A DNA stretch of 22,535 nt from positions 1 through 22,535 of IMG/VR virus record IMGVR_UViG_3300048118_000028; one strand, given 5' to 3'. Below the pieces are notes generated by a model. It was not told the DNA's origin. It was given only the letters and a program-made list of their open reading frames with translations, and did no database searches. Shown here one piece after another: positions 1 to 6,816 of the stretch (positions are counted from its first letter, which is position 1; each line of letters begins with the position of its first letter). A program made the position numbers and the translations under genes. The stretch is from a virus.

Positions 1-2
1 TG

Positions 3-245
3 TATCAACAGATGATTGATGTAGGTGTATGCCCAGAACAAGCACGTATGGTACTGCCACAGTCTATGATGACTGAGTGGTACTGGTCAGGTAGCTTAGA
101 TGCATTTGCAGACATGTGTAACCTACGCTGCAAGCCTGACACACAAGCTGAGACAAGGTTTGTGGCTGACGCTATCTCTGAGGAGATGGAGAAACTATTC
201 CCTGTGTCATGGGAAGCTTTAACAAAGGAGAAAGATGATGGTTGA
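3..245 (+). CDS. thyX: FAD-dependent thymidylate synthase ThyX, 3' end (partial)
   Basis: ThyX makes dTMP from dUMP using methylene-tetrahydrofolate and reduced FAD. The reading frame is open to the left edge, so only about the last 80 residues are present. They carry the conserved C-terminal block: an AR-VLP motif whose Arg contacts dUMP in characterised ThyX enzymes, then TEWYWSGSL, then a helix with the pattern LR-x-D-x-QAE-R (here LRCKPDTQAETR). The signature RHRxxSxNxxSxRY lies upstream, outside the window. The gene is placed just before the replication genes and complements the MazG-like and RNR genes further downstream as a dNTP-supply set. Its stop overlaps the start of the next small gene. 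The family call is firm; completeness of the gene cannot be judged. Confidence 0.9.
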   Translation, partial: YQQMIDVGVCPEQARMVLPQSMMTEWYWSGSLDAFADMCNLRCKPDTQAETRFVADAISEEMEKLFPVSWEALTKEKDDG

Positions 246-366
246 AGTAGTTGGAATTGCAATTCTATCTGGTATAATTGGCATGATGCTTGGCCTGAAG
301 ATAGGTTGGCGTGATGCCAAGCGCCTCTATGATCCCTACCTACCAGGATATAAAGATGGCAGGTAA
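238..366 (+). CDS. Small membrane protein, 42 aa
   Basis: This is a 42-codon gene whose ATG overlaps the thyX stop by 8 bases. An AAGGAG ribosome binding site at 225-230 lies 7 bases before the ATG at 238; an in-frame ATG at 235 would add one Met. Residues 3-20 are almost wholly hydrophobic with small residues (VVGIAILSGIIGMMLGL), giving one membrane segment. A basic stretch (KIGWRDAKR) follows, then a Pro/Tyr/Gly-rich tail. The positive charges after the segment suggest a cytoplasmic C-terminus. The reading frame and overlap support a real gene. I do not recognise a family; holin accessory, host-membrane modifier or unknown are all possible. Confidence 0.6.
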   Translation: MVEVVGIAILSGIIGMMLGLKIGWRDAKRLYDPYLPGYKDGR

Positions 367-511
367 TATCAACGGTGCAATCAAGGCGTCAGCTATTGTA
401 GCTTTACTGATAGCTGCGCCACCCGTACTGATAGCTATGACATACGATGACTACCCAAAGTATTGCAAGCTATCTATCCTGCTACCATGTATAGGAGTGA
501 GTGATGAGTGA
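356..511 (+). CDS. Small membrane protein, 51 aa
   Basis: Start chosen at the ATG at 356, which has AGGA at 346-349 and overlaps the preceding small gene by 11 bases. An upstream in-frame ATG at 311 would add 15 residues that lie wholly inside the previous gene and have no good ribosome binding site. Residues 8-28 (AIKASAIVALLIAAPPVLIAM) form a single hydrophobic segment broken by two prolines. The C-terminal half is short and polar with two Cys and several Tyr. The product is probably a one-pass membrane protein of unknown role, forming a pair with the gene before it. Evidence is limited to reading frame, overlap and hydrophobic profile. Confidence 0.5.
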   Translation: MAGNINGAIKASAIVALLIAAPPVLIAMTYDDYPKYCKLSILLPCIGVSDE

Positions 512-677
512 TGAGGTTAAAATAATAAGTATAGAAGATCACGAGGATGGCAGTGCTACACTACAAGTAGAGTGCGATCCAAAAACTTTTATGGCTATCT
601 TTAACGTGGGGTTTGTAACCTTAGTCAAAGCTGGCTTAGAATCAGAAAGGAGTGAAGATGTACGCAGTGGAGATTGA
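504..677 (+). CDS. Hypothetical protein, 57 aa
   Basis: The ATG at 504 is preceded by AGGAG at 493-497 (spacing 6) and overlaps the previous gene by 8 bases. The stop at 675-677 lies inside the next gene, so both ends follow the overlapping style of this arm. The protein starts MSDEVKIISIEDHEDGSATL, a beta-rich acidic start, then VECDPKTFMAIFNVGFVTLVKAG, which looks like an amphipathic helix, then a charged tail. Small proteins of this general layout are frequent in marine phages, but I cannot name a family. No catalytic motif is visible. Confidence rests on the ribosome binding site and the tight packing. Confidence 0.55.
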   Translation: MSDEVKIISIEDHEDGSATLQVECDPKTFMAIFNVGFVTLVKAGLESERSEDVRSGD

Positions 678-870
678 AGTTGAGAAGGGTGAGTACACCC
701 TAGTACGAAAAGAAAACCCTTGGACTTATGACACGAAGGTGAGAGTCTTTGAGACCAAGGAGAGAGCAGAGGAAGAGGCTGCAAGGTGGAACACGGGGCG
801 TGTAATTAACTATTTACATTACATCCGACCTATGACAAAAGAGGAGCGTGAAAGAGCAAAGGAAAGATAG
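658..870 (+). CDS. Hypothetical protein, 70 aa, highly charged
   Basis: Start set at the ATG at 658, five bases after AAGGAG (647-652). A GTG at 652 overlaps that site and is unlikely. The product begins MYAVEIEVEKGEYTLVRKEN, continues with a beta-strand-like PWTYDTKVRVFETKERAEEEAARWN, and ends in a Lys/Arg/Glu-rich helix (MTKEERERAKER). The pattern of a beta hairpin followed by ExAxxEAxxWN is seen in many small phage proteins of unknown role. Its stop directly abuts the ATG of the primase-helicase, so the two are probably translationally coupled. I do not recognise a function. Confidence 0.65.
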   Translation: MYAVEIEVEKGEYTLVRKENPWTYDTKVRVFETKERAEEEAARWNTGRVINYLHYIRPMTKEERERAKER

Positions 871-2472
871 ATGTCAGATAATCCACACTTAGCTTGTCCC
901 TACACAGATTGTGGGTCAAGCGATGCATTCAATTGGAATGATGATGGCTACGGTCACTGTCATTCTTGTGGTAACTCATATCCATCTAGAGATATGTCAG
1001 AAACATTTGATTGGGTAAAGACTGAGTATGCTTTACCAGAAAGGAGAAAACCTATGGATATACCTGTGACGGGTATGACCTATCAGAACATCAGGGGTAT
1101 TGATGCTGATGTCTGTGAGTTGTACGGCATCCAGTTACAGACTGGTGAAGGTGGCACACCTGTACGTTATGCGTACAAGTACCCACACACAGTCAAGTAC
1201 AGGCTGCACAGTGACAAGTCTAAGTCTTGGGTCAAGGATCGTGGGCTGGGTATGAACCACCTGTTCGGCCCTGACTTCAACGCCGGCACAAGCCAGCGGA
1301 TCTACTTGACTGAGGGTGAGTTTGATGCGGCCAGTCTGTATCAGATCCTTGGCAAGACATTCCCTGTGAAGTCACTACCCTCTGCATCTATTGGCGAGAA
1401 GTTCATTAAGCACAATCACGCTTATCTGTCGTCATTCAGAGAGATCATCTATGCAGGTGAGCTTGATGCAGCTGGACGTACTGCTGCTGACAAGTTGTAC
1501 CAAGCCTTCCCTGAGAAGTTCTGGTATGTGCCTATGACCAAGCACAAGGATGCCAATGACTTCTTGCAAGCAGGTGATGGTCAGGACTTGATGTGGTCTG
1601 CAAAGAAACCTCAACGGTATTCACCTGAGAACTTCTTCTGCTCTGATCAAGATGTAGAAGATGCAATCCTGCATGAGAATCCCTACGAGTATATTCCCAC
1701 AGGTCACACTGGTCTTGATGATAAGATCCGTGGGATGGTCAAGGGTGGTATCACCTTTATCAAAGCCCCAAGGGGTACTGGTAAGACTGAGGTGATCAGG
1801 TACTTTGAGACTGGTCTACTACGTGATGAAGATAGCCGTGTGGCTTTGCTTCACATGGAAGAGATGAAGTCTACCACCTACCGTTCAATGGCTACCTATC
1901 AGCTAGGTGTCAATGTCAGAACCAAGGATGATGCCAGAGAGAATGGTGTCTCTGAGGCAGCTGTGATTCAAGCAGCCAAGGAGATGACTCAGGGTGAGCG
2001 TACTATTATCTTTGAGATGATGTCACACGATGACCCACTCAAGTTGCTTGACTACATACGTCTTGCAGCTACGGTGTATGGTGCTGGCTTTATCTTTATT
2101 GACCACGTTCAGCGTCTAGCCTATCTGTCTAGCTCTGGTGTTGATGGTGCTACCAGCACACTGACTACACTAGGTTCTCGTGCAGCACAGTTAGCCAAGG
2201 AGTTGAACATCGGTGTGATCTTTATATCACAGGTCAATGACGATGGTAGAACAAAGTACGCTGCTTCACTTGAAGAAGAAGCAATCATCTGTATTAAGAT
2301 CGAGCGTGATGTTGAGACAGACGATGAGGTTCTACAGAACACCACCAACTTTGTTGTTGACAAGAACAGACCGTTTGCTAAGTTGGGCAATGCTGGTTCA
2401 GTCTACTATGACCCAGAGACTACGATACTTAGTGAAGAAACACCATTTGTAAGGAGTGACCTAGCAGCATGA
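871..2472 (+). CDS. DNA primase-helicase (T7 gp4-like fusion)
   Basis: This fused replication enzyme synthesises RNA primers and unwinds DNA ahead of the polymerase as a ring helicase. Domain order over 533 aa: an N-terminal zinc ribbon with C9, C14, C30 and C33; a TOPRIM primase domain with EGEFDA (E148-A153); then a C-terminal RecA-type helicase with Walker A GTGKT at 302-306 and Walker B FIFIDH (D411), followed by a beta strand and SQVNDDG. KDANDF near 226-231 matches the T7 KDANE region. The TOPRIM metal site reads E197-x-D199 before AAGR, where T7 has D-x-D. The length is close to the 566 aa of T7 gp4. The start abuts the previous stop, and the stop overlaps the polymerase ATG (ATGA), so helicase and polymerase are co-translated. 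The assignment is firm. Confidence 0.95.
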   Translation: MSDNPHLACPYTDCGSSDAFNWNDDGYGHCHSCGNSYPSRDMSETFDWVKTEYALPERRKPMDIPVTGMTYQNIRGIDADVCELYGIQLQTGEGGTPVRYAYKYPHTVKYRLHSDKSKSWVKDRGLGMNHLFGPDFNAGTSQRIYLTEGEFDAASLYQILGKTFPVKSLPSASIGEKFIKHNHAYLSSFREIIYAGELDAAGRTAADKLYQAFPEKFWYVPMTKHKDANDFLQAGDGQDLMWSAKKPQRYSPENFFCSDQDVEDAILHENPYEYIPTGHTGLDDKIRGMVKGGITFIKAPRGTGKTEVIRYFETGLLRDEDSRVALLHMEEMKSTTYRSMATYQLGVNVRTKDDARENGVSEAAVIQAAKEMTQGERTIIFEMMSHDDPLKLLDYIRLAATVYGAGFIFIDHVQRLAYLSSSGVDGATSTLTTLGSRAAQLAKELNIGVIFISQVNDDGRTKYAASLEEEAIICIKIERDVETDDEVLQNTTNFVVDKNRPFAKLGNAGSVYYDPETTILSEETPFVRSDLAA

Positions 2473-4316
2473 TTGTATTTGACGTAGAAGCTGACAACCT
2501 CTTGGATGATGCTACTAAAATACATTGCTTATCTTACACATCTGATGGGGTTAATTACGACACCTTGTTTGACTATAACGACATGCGTGACTTAATCATG
2601 AGTCAGCGTGGTTTGATTGGTCACAACATTGTGCGGTATGATGCACCGTTACTTGAGAAGCTATTGGGTATCAAGCTTGAGGCTAGATTGTTTGACACTC
2701 TACCTATGTCTTGGGTTATCAACTACAACAGACCTAAGCATGGCTTGGAATCTTTTGGTGAAGACTTTGGTGTACCTAAACCTGAGATCAATGACTGGGT
2801 TAATCTCACTCAAGAAGAGTATGCCCACCGTTGTACCGAAGATGTCAAGATCAACTGGTTGCTTTGGCAAGACTTGCTCAAGCGATTCATGATCATCTAT
2901 CAGAAGGACAAGGTGCTGTTGGATAAGTTCTTCCGCTACCTTGAGTTCAAGATGAGGTGTGCAGCTACAGCTGAGTCTGTTGGTTGGAAGCTTGATCTAG
3001 ACTTGGCTACCAAGTGTGTTGCTGACCTGACTCAACAGCAGATCGACAAGGTTGCAGAGCTTAAGACTGTGATGCCAAGAGTTGCTAAGACTCAGGTAAA
3101 GCGTAAGCCTAAGAACTGCTTCAAGCAAGATGGTTCTCCATCTGCTCACGGTGAAAAGTGGTTTGCCCTACTTAGTGAAAATAATTTGCCTAGTCATCAT
3201 GACGATGGTGTGATTGTTCTCAAGGGTTACGATGAGCCTAATCCTAACTCTAGCACTCAGGTAAAAGACTGGTTGTATTCTTTGGGTTGGGTGCCTTGCA
3301 CATTCAAGTACGTCAAAGAGGATGATGGTAGTGAAAGAACCATACCTCAAGTGCGTAAGGATGGTGAGCTTACTGACTCAGTTAGTCTACTTGTAGATGA
3401 CAACCCGTCAGTCAAAGTTCTTGAGGGTCTTACTGTAATCCAACACAGACTAAGTATCTTCAAAGGTTTTGTTGAGTGTGAGCGTGACGGTTATGTGAAG
3501 GCAGAGATTGATGGCCTCACTAATACACTACGCTTCAAGCACAAGAAACCTCTTGTCAACTTGCCTGGGGTAGACAGACCCTGGGGTAAGGAGATCCGTG
3601 GGTGCCTCACTGCACCTGAGGGTTACGTACTGTGTGGTGCTGACATGACCTCCCTTGAGGATACATGCAAGCGTCATTACATGCACCCTTACGATCCAGC
3701 TTATGTGTTTGAGATGTCGCAGGATGGGTTTGACCCACACCTCGACTTGGCTAAACATGCAGGTGCTGTATCACAGGATGACATCGACGCTTACAATCAG
3801 GGTACTAAGCCTGAGCTTAAAGCCTTGCGTAAGAACTACAAGGTAGTCAACTACTCTGCTACCTATGGTGTTGGTGCTGCTAAACTATCACGAACTACTG
3901 GCTTACCTGCCCATGAGTGTCAGGCATTGCTTGAGGCTTACTGGAATCGTAACTGGTCAGTCAAAGAGTTTGCTAAGTCTCAGCATGTGCGTAAGATCAA
4001 TGGTGAGATGTGGGTACAGAACCCTGTCAGTAAGTTCTGGCACAGTCTACGCTACGAGAAGGATGTGTTTTCTACACTCAACCAATCAACTGGTGCTTAC
4101 TGCTTTGACAAGTGGGTTGCTTACTACCGTACACGTAGAGGCAATATCATCGGGCAGTTCCATGACGAATCAATCAATCTGGTGAAAGAAGGAGATCAAG
4201 ATGTTCATAGTAATACTTTGACTTGGGCTATTGAAAAACTTAACAAAGAACTTAAATTAAATGTTGACTTGGGTATAGACATACAATACGGTCAACGATA
4301 TAGTGACGTACACTAA
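2469..4316 (+). CDS. Family A DNA polymerase, T7-like, with 3'-5' exonuclease
   Basis: This is the replicative DNA polymerase. Exonuclease motifs are intact: DVEAD (D5, E7), HN-x4-YD (D59) and RCTED (D125). Polymerase motif A is GADMTSLED with D392. Motif B runs from R454 to G467, with K458, Y462 and Y466 aligning with E. coli Pol I K758, F762 and Y766. Motif C is FHDE (H565-D566-E567). At 615 aa it is shorter than T7 gp5 (704 aa). The thumb region around 205-310 does not look like the T7 thioredoxin-binding loop, so processivity probably does not depend on thioredoxin. The start overlaps the helicase stop, with AAGGAG at 2451-2456. No DnaJ-type zinc repeat, as reported for the HMO-2011 polymerase, is present. 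The call is firm. Confidence 0.96.
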   Translation: MIVFDVEADNLLDDATKIHCLSYTSDGVNYDTLFDYNDMRDLIMSQRGLIGHNIVRYDAPLLEKLLGIKLEARLFDTLPMSWVINYNRPKHGLESFGEDFGVPKPEINDWVNLTQEEYAHRCTEDVKINWLLWQDLLKRFMIIYQKDKVLLDKFFRYLEFKMRCAATAESVGWKLDLDLATKCVADLTQQQIDKVAELKTVMPRVAKTQVKRKPKNCFKQDGSPSAHGEKWFALLSENNLPSHHDDGVIVLKGYDEPNPNSSTQVKDWLYSLGWVPCTFKYVKEDDGSERTIPQVRKDGELTDSVSLLVDDNPSVKVLEGLTVIQHRLSIFKGFVECERDGYVKAEIDGLTNTLRFKHKKPLVNLPGVDRPWGKEIRGCLTAPEGYVLCGADMTSLEDTCKRHYMHPYDPAYVFEMSQDGFDPHLDLAKHAGAVSQDDIDAYNQGTKPELKALRKNYKVVNYSATYGVGAAKLSRTTGLPAHECQALLEAYWNRNWSVKEFAKSQHVRKINGEMWVQNPVSKFWHSLRYEKDVFSTLNQSTGAYCFDKWVAYYRTRRGNIIGQFHDESINLVKEGDQDVHSNTLTWAIEKLNKELKLNVDLGIDIQYGQRYSDVH

Positions 4317-4332
4317 ACATATGGAGGGCCAC

Positions 4333-4845
4333 ATGGCTACACGTAAAGTAAAACTAACTGGTACTGCAGAGTGGGCAAAAGTATTCCCACAGAACCGTGA
4401 CTTGCTAGGCTTTGATGGAGCTTATCAAGACTGCGATGGTGCTTGCACTATTGATGTTATCTTGGATGACGAGAACATGGCTAAGTTGACAGCCACAGGT
4501 TCAATGAAGCGAGGTACACCTGACCCAGAGGGACGGGGTAAGAAGGTACGCCTTGTGCGTAAGTATAACACTGGCCGTGATTGGGACAGTGGTGCACCCG
4601 TAGTTGCTAAAGAAGACGGTACACTTTGGGACTACGATACAGATGGTACTATTGGTAACGGTTCTACCGTTGAGGTACTACTCTCAGTCTACGATACACG
4701 AATGAAGAGTATTGTAGGTACACGACTTGACAAGGTTATTGTCCTTGATCATGTAGAATACATCCCACCACAGGACGATGGCGGTACTTCCCCTGCCTTA
4801 GAGAAGCCTGTAGAAGCAGCTACTGAAGACTCAGTGCTATTCTAA
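4333..4845 (+). CDS. Single-stranded DNA-binding protein (T7 gp2.5-like)
   Basis: The protein probably coats single-stranded DNA at the fork and contacts polymerase and helicase. Start chosen at the ATG at 4333, preceded by GGAGG at 4323-4327; an upstream start at 4303 would overlap the polymerase end and lacks a better site. The 170-aa product has a beta-rich OB-like body: AKVFPQNRDLLGFDGAYQ, then VILDDE, a basic KRGTPDPEGRGKKVRLVRK stretch, WDYDTDGTIGNGSTVEVLLS, and VYDTRMKSIVGTRLDKVIVL. A Pro/Asp-rich linker leads to an acidic tail ending EDSVLF. An acidic tail tipped by Phe is the partner-docking signature of gp2.5 and bacterial SSBs. Position right after the polymerase supports the role. 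Confidence is high for function, moderate for exact family. Confidence 0.85.
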   Translation: MATRKVKLTGTAEWAKVFPQNRDLLGFDGAYQDCDGACTIDVILDDENMAKLTATGSMKRGTPDPEGRGKKVRLVRKYNTGRDWDSGAPVVAKEDGTLWDYDTDGTIGNGSTVEVLLSVYDTRMKSIVGTRLDKVIVLDHVEYIPPQDDGGTSPALEKPVEAATEDSVLF

Positions 4846-4857
4846 GGATGTAACTTA

Positions 4858-4895
4858 GGGGGTGGTTGGTTTCCTTTCCTTTCCCTTCCACCCCC
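4858..4895. promoter_or_regulatory. GC-rich hairpin between SSB and nuclease genes
   Basis: GGGGGTGG at 4858-4865 pairs perfectly with CCACCCCC at 4888-4895, giving an 8-bp stem with a 22-base pyrimidine-rich loop (TTTCCTTTCC repeats). It fills the largest non-coding gap of the left arm (4846-4911). No T-run follows the stem; the next bases are AACTTAAGGAG, the ribosome binding site of the nuclease gene. It could be a weak or attenuating terminator, an RNA-processing or mRNA-stability element, or a brake on translation of the downstream gene. Only the inverted repeat is seen; its role is inferred. Confidence 0.6.
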
Positions 4896-4911
4896 AACTT
4901 AAGGAGTGACT

Positions 4912-5766
4912 ATGAAAAATATACAGACATTGGTAGACGATCTGTACCAAGTGATACAAGGCCAAGGCGGATGGACAGAAAGCATTAGCACCCAGATGGG
5001 TAATGCTGTTGCTGACACTGCCAACAAAAGGTTTTCTAAACCACAGGAGCCACGGGGTTATCTATCTTTATCTTCTATTGGAACTCCTTGTAAGCGTAAG
5101 CTATGGTATAAAGTTAATAAAGCTGGTGAAGGTGAGCAGCTAGAGTCCAACACCTTACTCAAGTTCTTCTATGGCGACATGATCGAAGAGCTTATCCTAA
5201 GCATGACGGTAGCTGCTGGACATGATCTCAAGGGGTCACAGGACAGGCTAGATGTTCATGGCATAAAGGGACATAGGGATGCAGTCATTGACGGTATGAC
5301 TGTTGATGTAAAGTCTTGTAGCTCCTATGCATTCAAGAAGTTCAAAGAGGGGAACCTACGTGATGATGACCCGTTTGGTTATATATCTCAGCTTAGTTCT
5401 TATGTTTATGCAGGTAAGGATGACCCACTTGTTACTGACAAGACTCATGGTGCTTTTCTTGCTATTGATAAGCAGAATGGACATATTTGTTTGGATGTTT
5501 ATGATTTCACTGAAGAACTAAAAACAAAAGAAGCAGAGATGAAAGAGGCTGTGGCTATGGTCAAGGGTGAGATACCTGAGGATCGTGTCAAGCCAGTACC
5601 TCAGTCAAAGACTAGCCCTAACATGAAGCTGTCTATGGGCTGCAGCTACTGTGAATACAAGAAGCTATGCTGGCCTAACATGCGTAAGTTTGTTTACAGC
5701 TATGGCCCAGAGTTCCTTGTTCATGTTGAGAAAGAACCAAGGGTTGCGGAGACAGTAGATGACTAG
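4912..5766 (+). CDS. Cas4/RecB-like PD-(D/E)XK exonuclease with predicted Fe-S cluster
   Basis: Probably degrades or resects DNA ends, filling the place of T7 gp6 exonuclease in recombination and host DNA breakdown. Start taken at the ATG at 4912, five bases after AAGGAG (4901-4906); the GTG at 4906 sits on that site. The 284-aa protein has the Cas4/AddB-type layout: a first Cys in SSIGTPCKRKLWY (C60), the nuclease core GHRDAVID (H121, D123) then VDVKS (D132, K134), a QLSSY motif (Q160, Y164), and a C-terminal CSYCEYKKLC (C244, C247, C253). Four Cys in this arrangement hold a 4Fe-4S cluster in Cas4 proteins. No Cas1/Cas2 or repeats are nearby, so a CRISPR role is unlikely. The stop overlaps the resolvase gene by 8 bases. 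Confidence 0.85.
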   Translation: MKNIQTLVDDLYQVIQGQGGWTESISTQMGNAVADTANKRFSKPQEPRGYLSLSSIGTPCKRKLWYKVNKAGEGEQLESNTLLKFFYGDMIEELILSMTVAAGHDLKGSQDRLDVHGIKGHRDAVIDGMTVDVKSCSSYAFKKFKEGNLRDDDPFGYISQLSSYVYAGKDDPLVTDKTHGAFLAIDKQNGHICLDVYDFTEELKTKEAEMKEAVAMVKGEIPEDRVKPVPQSKTSPNMKLSMGCSYCEYKKLCWPNMRKFVYSYGPEFLVHVEKEPRVAETVDD

Positions 5767-6103
5767 ACAGGCTAAGCAGAAGGGCCGCTTAGGTCAGCAA
5801 GAGATTAGGGATAGGCTACTTGAAGCCTTCCCTGAGTTCGAGCCAGATGATATTAAGTCTACTACGATGGGAGAATCAGGGGCTGACATCCAGCTATCTC
5901 CTGCAGCTAGAAAGAAGTTACCTCTATCTGTTGAAGTAAAGAGGCGGAAGGCAGAACTTAAAACTGTTTATCGTTTTATGGAACAAGCCTCTAGACATTC
6001 AAAGCACGAGCCTGTAGTGTTCTTTAGATCAGACAGAAAACCGTGGGTAGTAATGGTTGGTCTTGATCATTATGTAGAGCTATTAAGGAATTGGAAAACA
6101 TGA
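5759..6103 (+). CDS. Hjc-like Holliday junction resolvase / PD-(D/E)XK endonuclease
   Basis: This 114-aa protein has the layout of small archaeal-type junction resolvases: KGRLGQQEIRDRL near the N-terminus (E15), SGADIQL (D43), and VEVK (E59, K61), together forming the E-D-ExK metal site. The segment after this (YRFMEQASRHSKHEPVVFF) fits the helix-strand that closes the fold, and a basic patch (RKK, KRRK) could bind DNA. In T7 the equivalent job of cutting branched replication intermediates is done by endonuclease I (gp3), encoded in a similar position near the polymerase. It overlaps the preceding nuclease by 8 bases and the next gene by 4 (ATGA). A general VRR-NUC-like nuclease is an alternative. 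Confidence 0.75.
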   Translation: MTRQAKQKGRLGQQEIRDRLLEAFPEFEPDDIKSTTMGESGADIQLSPAARKKLPLSVEVKRRKAELKTVYRFMEQASRHSKHEPVVFFRSDRKPWVVMVGLDHYVELLRNWKT

Positions 6104-6327
6104 CAGTAAAAATATGGGATATATCAGTAGGGCCAATATCAGTAGACGAAGCGCCTGATGATGAAGACTTCCCAGAAGGTTGTAACTATTTTGTCGTCTG
6201 TAAAACAGAGATAGATGGTGAAATGGAAGAAGTAAACTTTTGGTTTGAAGACCTTGCGCAGATACAAGAATGGCAGAAACATTTTAGAACCAGTATCGAA
6301 CCGCTTGAAATAGACGAAGAACACTAG
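6100..6327 (+). CDS. Acidic hypothetical protein, 75 aa
   Basis: Start chosen at the ATG at 6100 (ATGA overlap with the resolvase stop), with AAGGAA at 6085-6090. A TTG at 6091 is in frame but has no advantage. The product is strongly acidic: VDEAPDDEDFPEG near residues 14-26, GEMEEVNFWFEDL in the middle, and an IDEEH end. It has alternating strand-like segments (NYFVVCKTEI, EEVNFWF) followed by a helix (AQIQEWQKHFRT). Such an acidic mini-protein could mimic DNA or regulate the adjacent nucleases, but that is only a guess from charge and position. No family recognised. Confidence 0.7.
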   Translation: MTVKIWDISVGPISVDEAPDDEDFPEGCNYFVVCKTEIDGEMEEVNFWFEDLAQIQEWQKHFRTSIEPLEIDEEH

Positions 6328-6337
6328 GAGAATAGAC

Positions 6338-6802
6338 ATGGCCGTTAGAAAGCCTTTTGAACCACACTTATATGATCGCTTTGACAACCCTGCTAAAGTG
6401 AAGCTGATTGAAATACTACAGCATCAGGGTCATGAGATCTCTTCTGTAAAGGAGAACTTCTACGCTGATGTAGAGTCAACCCGAAAGGGTATCACCTACT
6501 ACAGTGAAGCAGAAGTTAAGCGAGGTTGGAAGGAAGACTGGCCTGAGGATTGGACTGAGATTAGAATCCCAGAACGTAAGACACGGCTGCTTAATAAGTA
6601 TGAGCATAACGTAAACTTCTTTGTGTTCAATAATGACTTGACTGCTTGCTGGAAGATACGAGGATCTCAGATGACTGATGATACTATCCGTGAAGCTAAG
6701 GGTAGATACATCATGAAGGGTGAGAAGTTCTTTCACATACCCTACAAAGAAGCTGAGCTAGTAACATTAAATAGCTTGACCGACAGTCAAGAATCTGTAT
6801 AA
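6338..6802 (+). CDS. Probable PD-(D/E)XK-fold protein, 154 aa, family unrecognised
   Basis: AGGAG at 6327-6331 precedes the ATG at 6338 by 6 bases. The middle of the protein reads ENFYADVE, then a short turn, then YYSEAEVKRGW. This gives D44 and E59-x-K61, the Asp and ExK spacing of PD-(D/E)XK nucleases, on two predicted strands. A conserved-looking basic block follows (EIRIPERKTRLLNKY, residues 74-88), then NVNFFVFNNDLTACWKI, which resembles a later core strand. The length and the position right after two nuclease genes suit a small DNA-cleaving or recombination protein. I do not recognise a named family and the nuclease call is inference from these residues. A catalytically inactive relative is possible. 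Confidence 0.7.
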   Translation: MAVRKPFEPHLYDRFDNPAKVKLIEILQHQGHEISSVKENFYADVESTRKGITYYSEAEVKRGWKEDWPEDWTEIRIPERKTRLLNKYEHNVNFFVFNNDLTACWKIRGSQMTDDTIREAKGRYIMKGEKFFHIPYKEAELVTLNSLTDSQESV

Positions 6803-6816
6803 CTAGGGGTTTCCAA

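Noticed and set aside
2469-4316. HMO-2011-type polymerase with a DnaJ-like zinc domain.
   Set aside because: No CxxCxGxG repeats occur in the translation; motif order is that of an ordinary short T7-like enzyme.
4303-4332. Upstream start for the SSB gene at 4303.
   Set aside because: It overlaps the polymerase end and lies before the GGAGG site at 4323-4327, which directs initiation at 4333.
4912-5766. Cas4-like gene as a sign of a CRISPR-Cas system.
   Set aside because: No repeat-spacer array, Cas1 or Cas2 is seen, and Cas4-like nucleases are common phage replication and recombination enzymes.
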